A stretch of DNA of 34,609 nucleotides from Cytophagales bacterium. GTDB taxonomy: Bacteria > Bacteroidota > Bacteroidia > Cytophagales > VRUD01. The notes under the pieces are model-generated. The model saw only the letters and a program-made list of their open reading frames with translations. It was not told the DNA's origin and did no database searches. Below are positions 30,917 through 34,609 of this stretch, one piece after another; position 1 is the stretch's first letter, and every line of letters starts with the position of its first letter. The position numbers were made by a program, and so were the translations under genes. Location of the stretch: NCBI GenBank assembly GCA_019456305.1, contig VRUD01000046.1:1-34609 (forward strand). Direction: 5' to 3'.

Positions 30917-32437
30917 ATGAAAATTTCCTTAAACGACATCTACCAAAAATTTATTTGTTGCAATTCTGTCAGCATAGATACCAGAACGCTGCAAAAAAAC
31001 GCCATGTTCTTTGCACTGAAGGGACCTAATTTTGATGGAAATCAATTTGCTAAAGAAGCAATTGAAAAAGGCGCATTATTTGTAGTGATTGATGAAGAAA
31101 AGTACGTTTTGAATACGAAGTATATATTAGTAAAAAATGTATTGAAAACCTTACAAGATCTGGCGCAGTTTCACCGGCAAAACTTAAACATCCCGTTATT
31201 AGCCATCACCGGTACAAATGGTAAAACCACTACAAAAGAGCTTATCCATGTCGTGCTAAGCAAAAAATACAAGACCTACGCCACTAAAGGTAATTTAAAT
31301 AATCACATAGGTGTGCCATTGACATTATTGTCAATCAGCCCCCCTACCAGCCCCCCTCTAACTCCAAGCCAACTTGAATCGGAGAAACGGGAAATCGGAG
31401 AAACGGAGAGAGGGAAAACGAAGCGATTCACCGATTCACCCATTCACCCATTCACCGATTCGGGGGGATTTAGGGGGGCTGTAATTATTGAAATGGGAGC
31501 TAATCATATCGGAGAGATTGCCAGGCTTTGTGAAATTGCTATGCCGGACTTTGGGCTGATCACCAATATAGGTAAAGCGCATCTTGAAGGTTTCGGGAGC
31601 TTTGAAGGCGTTGCCAAGGCAAAAAGTGAGTTATACTATTATCTGTTGCAGCATGATGGTAAAGTGTTTGTTAATTCTAAAAATGAACATTTGAACAGGA
31701 TGGCTGCCCGTTTTAGCAATCCAATCAGATATGGTAGTAAGGGCGATTTTTATCATTGTGAACTTGTTGAAAACAGAACCCTGCCAGCTGGCGGGGCAAG
31801 GAGCATAGCCCCCGTGCTACTAAATTTAGTAACTCAAAATGGTGACATTGTTAAAACCAATCTTGCCGGTGCCTACAACCTGGAAAACATTGAAGCTGCG
31901 TTATGCATTGGAAAATATTTTAAGGTTAATGAAAAAGATGCCAACAAAGCAATTGCTGAATATACACCCCAAAGTAACCGTTCAGAAATAATAAAAAGAG
32001 GTACGAACACCATTATTTCTGACGCTTATAATGCCAATCCGCAATCAATGGAAGTTAGTATTAAAGATTTTGCGGAATTAAAGTTGCGGCAAGTGGAAAC
32101 CCCGAGGAATTCGGGGCAGGCACCTGACACCACCAGAAATAAAGTACTTATTCTTGGAGATATGTTTGAACTAGGAGATCATTCCATGGAAGAACATAAG
32201 GCATTGGGGGATTTTATTGCCGCACTTATACAAAAAGGCGCTTGTTTTCAAATATTACTTTGCGGGAAAGCAATGAAATATACAAAATCACAATTAACAG
32301 GGGGGGAGGTTGCAATTTATTTTGAGGATAAAGAGGCTTTAACAGGTTGGTTAAAAAAAAACAAATTCAGGGATGCTTACATCTTAATAAAAGGTTCAAG
32401 AAGTATGGAGCTTGAAACAGTGGTGGCTTACATCTAG
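30917..32437 (+). CDS. murF: UDP-N-acetylmuramoyl-tripeptide--D-alanyl-D-alanine ligase, repeat-invaded
   Basis: MurF adds D-Ala-D-Ala to the peptidoglycan precursor. The protein shows SVSIDTRTLQKNAMFFALKG, the ATP loop ITGTNGKTTTKEL (98-105), GNLNNHIGVPLTLLSI, EMGANHIGEIARLCEIAMPD, NIGKAHLEGFGSFEGVAKAK and DAYNANPQSM. It has 506 residues, about 75 more than usual, and the excess sits in three repeat-encoded insertions: residues ~141-186 (between TLLSI and VIIEMGANH), ~288-302 (RTLPAGGARSIAP) and ~393-406 (VETPRNSGQAPDTT). The frame is open throughout and the ligase motifs are intact. The gene starts 8 bp after the 127-bp repeat. Confidence 0.95.
   Translation: MKISLNDIYQKFICCNSVSIDTRTLQKNAMFFALKGPNFDGNQFAKEAIEKGALFVVIDEEKYVLNTKYILVKNVLKTLQDLAQFHRQNLNIPLLAITGTNGKTTTKELIHVVLSKKYKTYATKGNLNNHIGVPLTLLSISPPTSPPLTPSQLESEKREIGETERGKTKRFTDSPIHPFTDSGGFRGAVIIEMGANHIGEIARLCEIAMPDFGLITNIGKAHLEGFGSFEGVAKAKSELYYYLLQHDGKVFVNSKNEHLNRMAARFSNPIRYGSKGDFYHCELVENRTLPAGGARSIAPVLLNLVTQNGDIVKTNLAGAYNLENIEAALCIGKYFKVNEKDANKAIAEYTPQSNRSEIIKRGTNTIISDAYNANPQSMEVSIKDFAELKLRQVETPRNSGQAPDTTRNKVLILGDMFELGDHSMEEHKALGDFIAALIQKGACFQILLCGKAMKYTKSQLTGGEVAIYFEDKEALTGWLKKNKFRDAYILIKGSRSMELETVVAYI
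31337..31480. repeat. 144-bp palindromic repeat insertion inside murF
   Basis: AGCCCCCCTA at the left end is exactly reverse-complemented as TAGGGGGGCT at the right end. Inside are GAGAAACGGGAAATCGGAG and several CCGATTCACC/CCATTCACC units, which pair partly with GAATCGG sequence. The insertion is a multiple of three bases and is read through in frame. Confidence 0.88.
31779..31796. repeat. GCCAGCTGG palindrome inside murF
   Basis: CCCTGCCAGCTGGCGGGG differs by one base pair from a perfect palindrome and shares its core with pheS 7845-7872. Both copies are read as PAGG in their genes. Confidence 0.85.
32093..32133. repeat. GTGGAAAC...CACCTGACACC segment inside murF
   Basis: GTGGAAAC and CACCTGACACCAC match the right arm of the palindrome at 11854-11910. 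Between them a CCCCGAGGAATTCGGGG hairpin is inserted. The segment encodes VETPRNSGQAPDTT, right before the conserved KVLILGDMFELG. Confidence 0.82.
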
Positions 32438-32496
32438 TGTTTAGTTGCGTAAGTTTTCTATAGATTATTTATACAATTAAGCAATAGTGTAGGCGC

Positions 32497-32591
32497 GAAC
32501 GAGGAATCTCCTCAATAATACTGTCATTCCGAGTGAAGGGGAGGGTAAAGCGGAAGGGGTGAACGAGGAATCCCCTCAATAATACTGTCAT
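32497..32591. repeat. Direct repeats (GAACGAGGAATC family) after murF
   Basis: A 31-bp sequence starting GAACGAGGAATC occurs at 32497-32527 and 32561-32591 with one difference (TCTCC against TCCCC), the copies starting 64 bp apart. CATTCCGAGTGAA between them is the partial inverse. The second copy includes the stop codon of the minus-strand T9SS gene. The same family occurs at 19690-19824. Confidence 0.85.
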
Positions 32592-34609
32592 CTAATCAGT
32601 GTTACGTCCCCTTTCCTCGTATCATTTGTCCCATCCACAAACTCCACCTTTGCGTAATAAACAAACACAGCCATTCCCTGCTCTTTTCGTCTGTGCTTTC
32701 CGTTCCATCCAACAAACAGTGCCTCATATACATCATTAGCTTCATAAACTTTTTCTCCCCAGCGATTGTACACAGCTAAATAGATGCTTTTTATACCTTT
32801 TCCTATCACTTTAAATTGATCATTTACTTTATCACCATTTGGTGAAAAGGCGCTGGGTATAAAAAGTAATTTTTCAACGGTAATAGTAACAGCCTTACAG
32901 GTAGAGTCAAAACCGCAAGAATTAAAAACACTCAGGCACACTTTATAAGTTCCTGTAGTGGCATAGATATGCGTAGGATTCTGTAAGATATCAAACAGGC
33001 TGTTTCCAAAATTCCAAAACAAACTTTCAGCATTTAATGATGAATCGAAGAAAATAACTGTCAGGTTTGTATCGGTAAAACTAAAATCAGCAATTGGTGG
33101 TATACATCCTGTTACAATAATGGTTACGGAAGCCATATTTTGACAACCATTTGAATCAGTAACAGTTACCCACCAGGTTGTGGTCTGAGGAGGCGTTGCA
33201 ACAGGATTCTGTTTTGTTGAATCACTTAAACCTGCCCCCGGACTCCACAGATATGAAACTCCACCACCTCCATTCAACTGAACACTCGCACCAGGATTGA
33301 TAGTAGTATCAGGATATGCATAAACTATGGGCAAAGGGTTTACAGATACTGTTACAAAAGCAGTATCTGCCTCACAACCCGTAGAAGATATTATTACATT
33401 ATAAGTAGTGGTTGTATCCGGTTTAGCTATCGGGTTAGGGATAAGCGTATCATTTAAACCTTTAGAAGGAATCCAAACATGGGAGGTGCCCGGTGAAGCG
33501 TACAATTGCACAGAATCGTACAAGCATATTGTAGTATCAGCCCATGCATTGGCAATCAGATTTGGAAGTACAGTGATGGTTTTGCTGAAAGTATCCGGAC
33601 AAAGACTGTCTTGAGCAATAAGCGTAACCGTATAAACTCCCGCAGTGTCAAAAGTGATGGATACATTGGCGCTGGTATCATAAAAAACAGCATTTAATTG
33701 CCACTCATATTCAGTTGTGTTAATGCTGGTATTTATAAAAAACAGGGTGGTGCTGTCGCATATTAATGTGTCGTTTACTGTAAAGGAAGCAGAGATGTTA
33801 CACGGGGTTGGTGGAGCGCAAGTATCTTCAAGGAAAAGTATCCAGACAGCGCCCCTGTCTGTGCCGCCATCGTCATCAAGACGTGCACCAATTGCAATAT
33901 CAGTCCTTCCATCTCCATTCAAATCGCCCAAAGAGGCTGCTGAAATACCAAAATGATCGGAGTTGTCAAGAACGCCTGAAAAATTACCCTGTGTGCTGCT
34001 TATCTTTAGGTATGATTTTACTGTACCATTTGTATTTAAGTACAATATCCAAACAGCTCCTCTGTCGGTTCCTCCATCATCATCACCTGTGGTGCCTACT
34101 GCAATGTCGTTAATTCCGTCTCCGTTCAAATCACCTAAGGAGGTAACTTCATAACCAAAATAATCAGAGTTATCAAGTATGCCGGAAAAGTTCCCCTGTG
34201 TACCGCTGATCTTTTGCTGTGATTTTACGGTCCCATTGCTATTTAAAAACAATATCCATATTGCTCCTCTATCAGTTCCACCATCATCATCACGTGCAGC
34301 ATTTACCACAATATCCCGGATACCATCTCCGTCCAGATCCCCTAAAGAAGCAACCGATCTACCAAATAAATCTGAATCATCCAGAATTCCGGTAAAATTA
34401 CCTTGTGTATCACTTATTTTTTGTGATAATTTTACTGTACCATTACTGTTCAAAAACAATATCCATACAGCTCCTCTGTCAAACCCCCCATCATCATCCA
34501 ATACAGCTCCTACTACCATGTCTGTTATTCCATCTCCATCCAGGTCGCCTATATTATCAACATCACGTCCAAACAGGTCACTGTTATCAAGGATACCTGT
34601 AAAATTGCC
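32588..34609 (-). CDS. FG-GAP/PKD surface protein with T9SS type B (gliding-associated) C-terminal domain, partial
   Basis: The frame is open to the window edge, so the N-terminus is missing; the Met at 34519 is internal. At least four 69-residue FG-GAP/integrin-alpha-like repeats are seen, each with the calcium-loop pattern GDLDGDG(I)xDI (DLDGDGITD, DLDGDGIRD, DLNGDGIND, DLNGDGRTD) and a VWILFLNSNGTVK strand. Then come a PKD-like domain (CDSTTLFFINTSINT), Ig-like modules (DTTICLYDSVQLYAS, DTTINPGASVQLNG), another PKD domain (SLFWNFGNS) and the terminal domain IPSAFSPNGDKVNDQFKV to KGDVTLIR, a gliding motility-associated CTD. Surface export by T9SS is predicted. Confidence 0.93.
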   Translation of the reverse strand, partial: GNFTGILDNSDLFGRDVDNIGDLDGDGITDMVVGAVLDDDGGFDRGAVWILFLNSNGTVKLSQKISDTQGNFTGILDDSDLFGRSVASLGDLDGDGIRDIVVNAARDDDGGTDRGAIWILFLNSNGTVKSQQKISGTQGNFSGILDNSDYFGYEVTSLGDLNGDGINDIAVGTTGDDDGGTDRGAVWILYLNTNGTVKSYLKISSTQGNFSGVLDNSDHFGISAASLGDLNGDGRTDIAIGARLDDDGGTDRGAVWILFLEDTCAPPTPCNISASFTVNDTLICDSTTLFFINTSINTTEYEWQLNAVFYDTSANVSITFDTAGVYTVTLIAQDSLCPDTFSKTITVLPNLIANAWADTTICLYDSVQLYASPGTSHVWIPSKGLNDTLIPNPIAKPDTTTTYNVIISSTGCEADTAFVTVSVNPLPIVYAYPDTTINPGASVQLNGGGGVSYLWSPGAGLSDSTKQNPVATPPQTTTWWVTVTDSNGCQNMASVTIIVTGCIPPIADFSFTDTNLTVIFFDSSLNAESLFWNFGNSLFDILQNPTHIYATTGTYKVCLSVFNSCGFDSTCKAVTITVEKLLFIPSAFSPNGDKVNDQFKVIGKGIKSIYLAVYNRWGEKVYEANDVYEALFVGWNGKHRRKEQGMAVFVYYAKVEFVDGTNDTRKGDVTLIR

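Noticed and set aside
33408-34154. Plus-strand reading frames in the last kilobase
   Set aside because: They are antisense to the FG-GAP/PKD protein and arise from its repeated sequence.

Overview
The window looks like chromosomal DNA of an AT-rich member of the Bacteroidota. The evidence is two very large secreted proteins with type IX secretion (T9SS) C-terminal domains (one type A, one type B), TAnnTTTG-type -7 promoter elements with almost no Shine-Dalgarno sequences, several Bacteroidota-typical lipoproteins and barrels, and a Bacteroidota-style cytochrome c maturation set (CcmB, CcmC, CcmD-like, CcmE, CcmF). I cannot name a genus. No rRNA, tRNA or CRISPR array was recognised.

Layout. 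1-5.3 kb (minus strand): envelope and secreted genes, namely a lipoprotein, a broken LamG-like lipoprotein, an alpha/beta hydrolase, an eight-PKD T9SS protein and a coiled-coil membrane protein. 5.5-8.4 kb: plsC, a 3-hydroxyacyl-CoA dehydrogenase and pheS. 8.4-11.7 kb (plus): a fossil of an MNT-HEPN gene, then an envelope operon (LolA-like, YidD-like, two paralogous TPR/membrane proteins). 11.9-16.8 kb: small envelope proteins, a frameshifted aspartic protease, a secreted protein and two barrels. 16.9-26.2 kb: a fused MNT-HEPN gene followed by the ccm genes, which are spread out and broken up by toxin-antitoxin leftovers, a truncated foreign-looking anion transporter, palindromes and small orphan genes. 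26.2-32.4 kb: a four-helix-bundle fossil, an orphan HicB, a K+ channel-like protein, a DUF2520 dehydrogenase, a MITE-like element, an omega-amidase and murF. 32.6 kb to the end (minus): a FG-GAP/PKD/T9SS type B protein that runs off the window.

The main signal is a rich population of short palindromic and tandem repeats that occupy intergenic DNA and have also entered conserved genes in frame. pheS carries two such segments, ccmF two, murF three and the omega-amidase gene one. Others supply a mature N-terminus, a signal-peptide core or a C-terminal tail. The same sequence families (a GCCAGCTGG core, CCCGAGTACTCGGG, GTGGAAAC...CACCTGACACC, GGAGAAACGG/GAATCGG) recur in intergenic and coding positions, which resembles the Rickettsia palindromic elements (RPE).

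A second theme is decay by internal deletion. Toxins have been removed while their antitoxins remain (DUF4258-like remnant beside an intact DUF2283; HicA stub beside an intact HicB), and an MNT-HEPN gene, a four-helix-bundle gene and a LamG-like lipoprotein have lost their middles. A 127-bp sequence with one mismatch lies directly upstream of both plsC and murF and may be a mobile promoter or leader.
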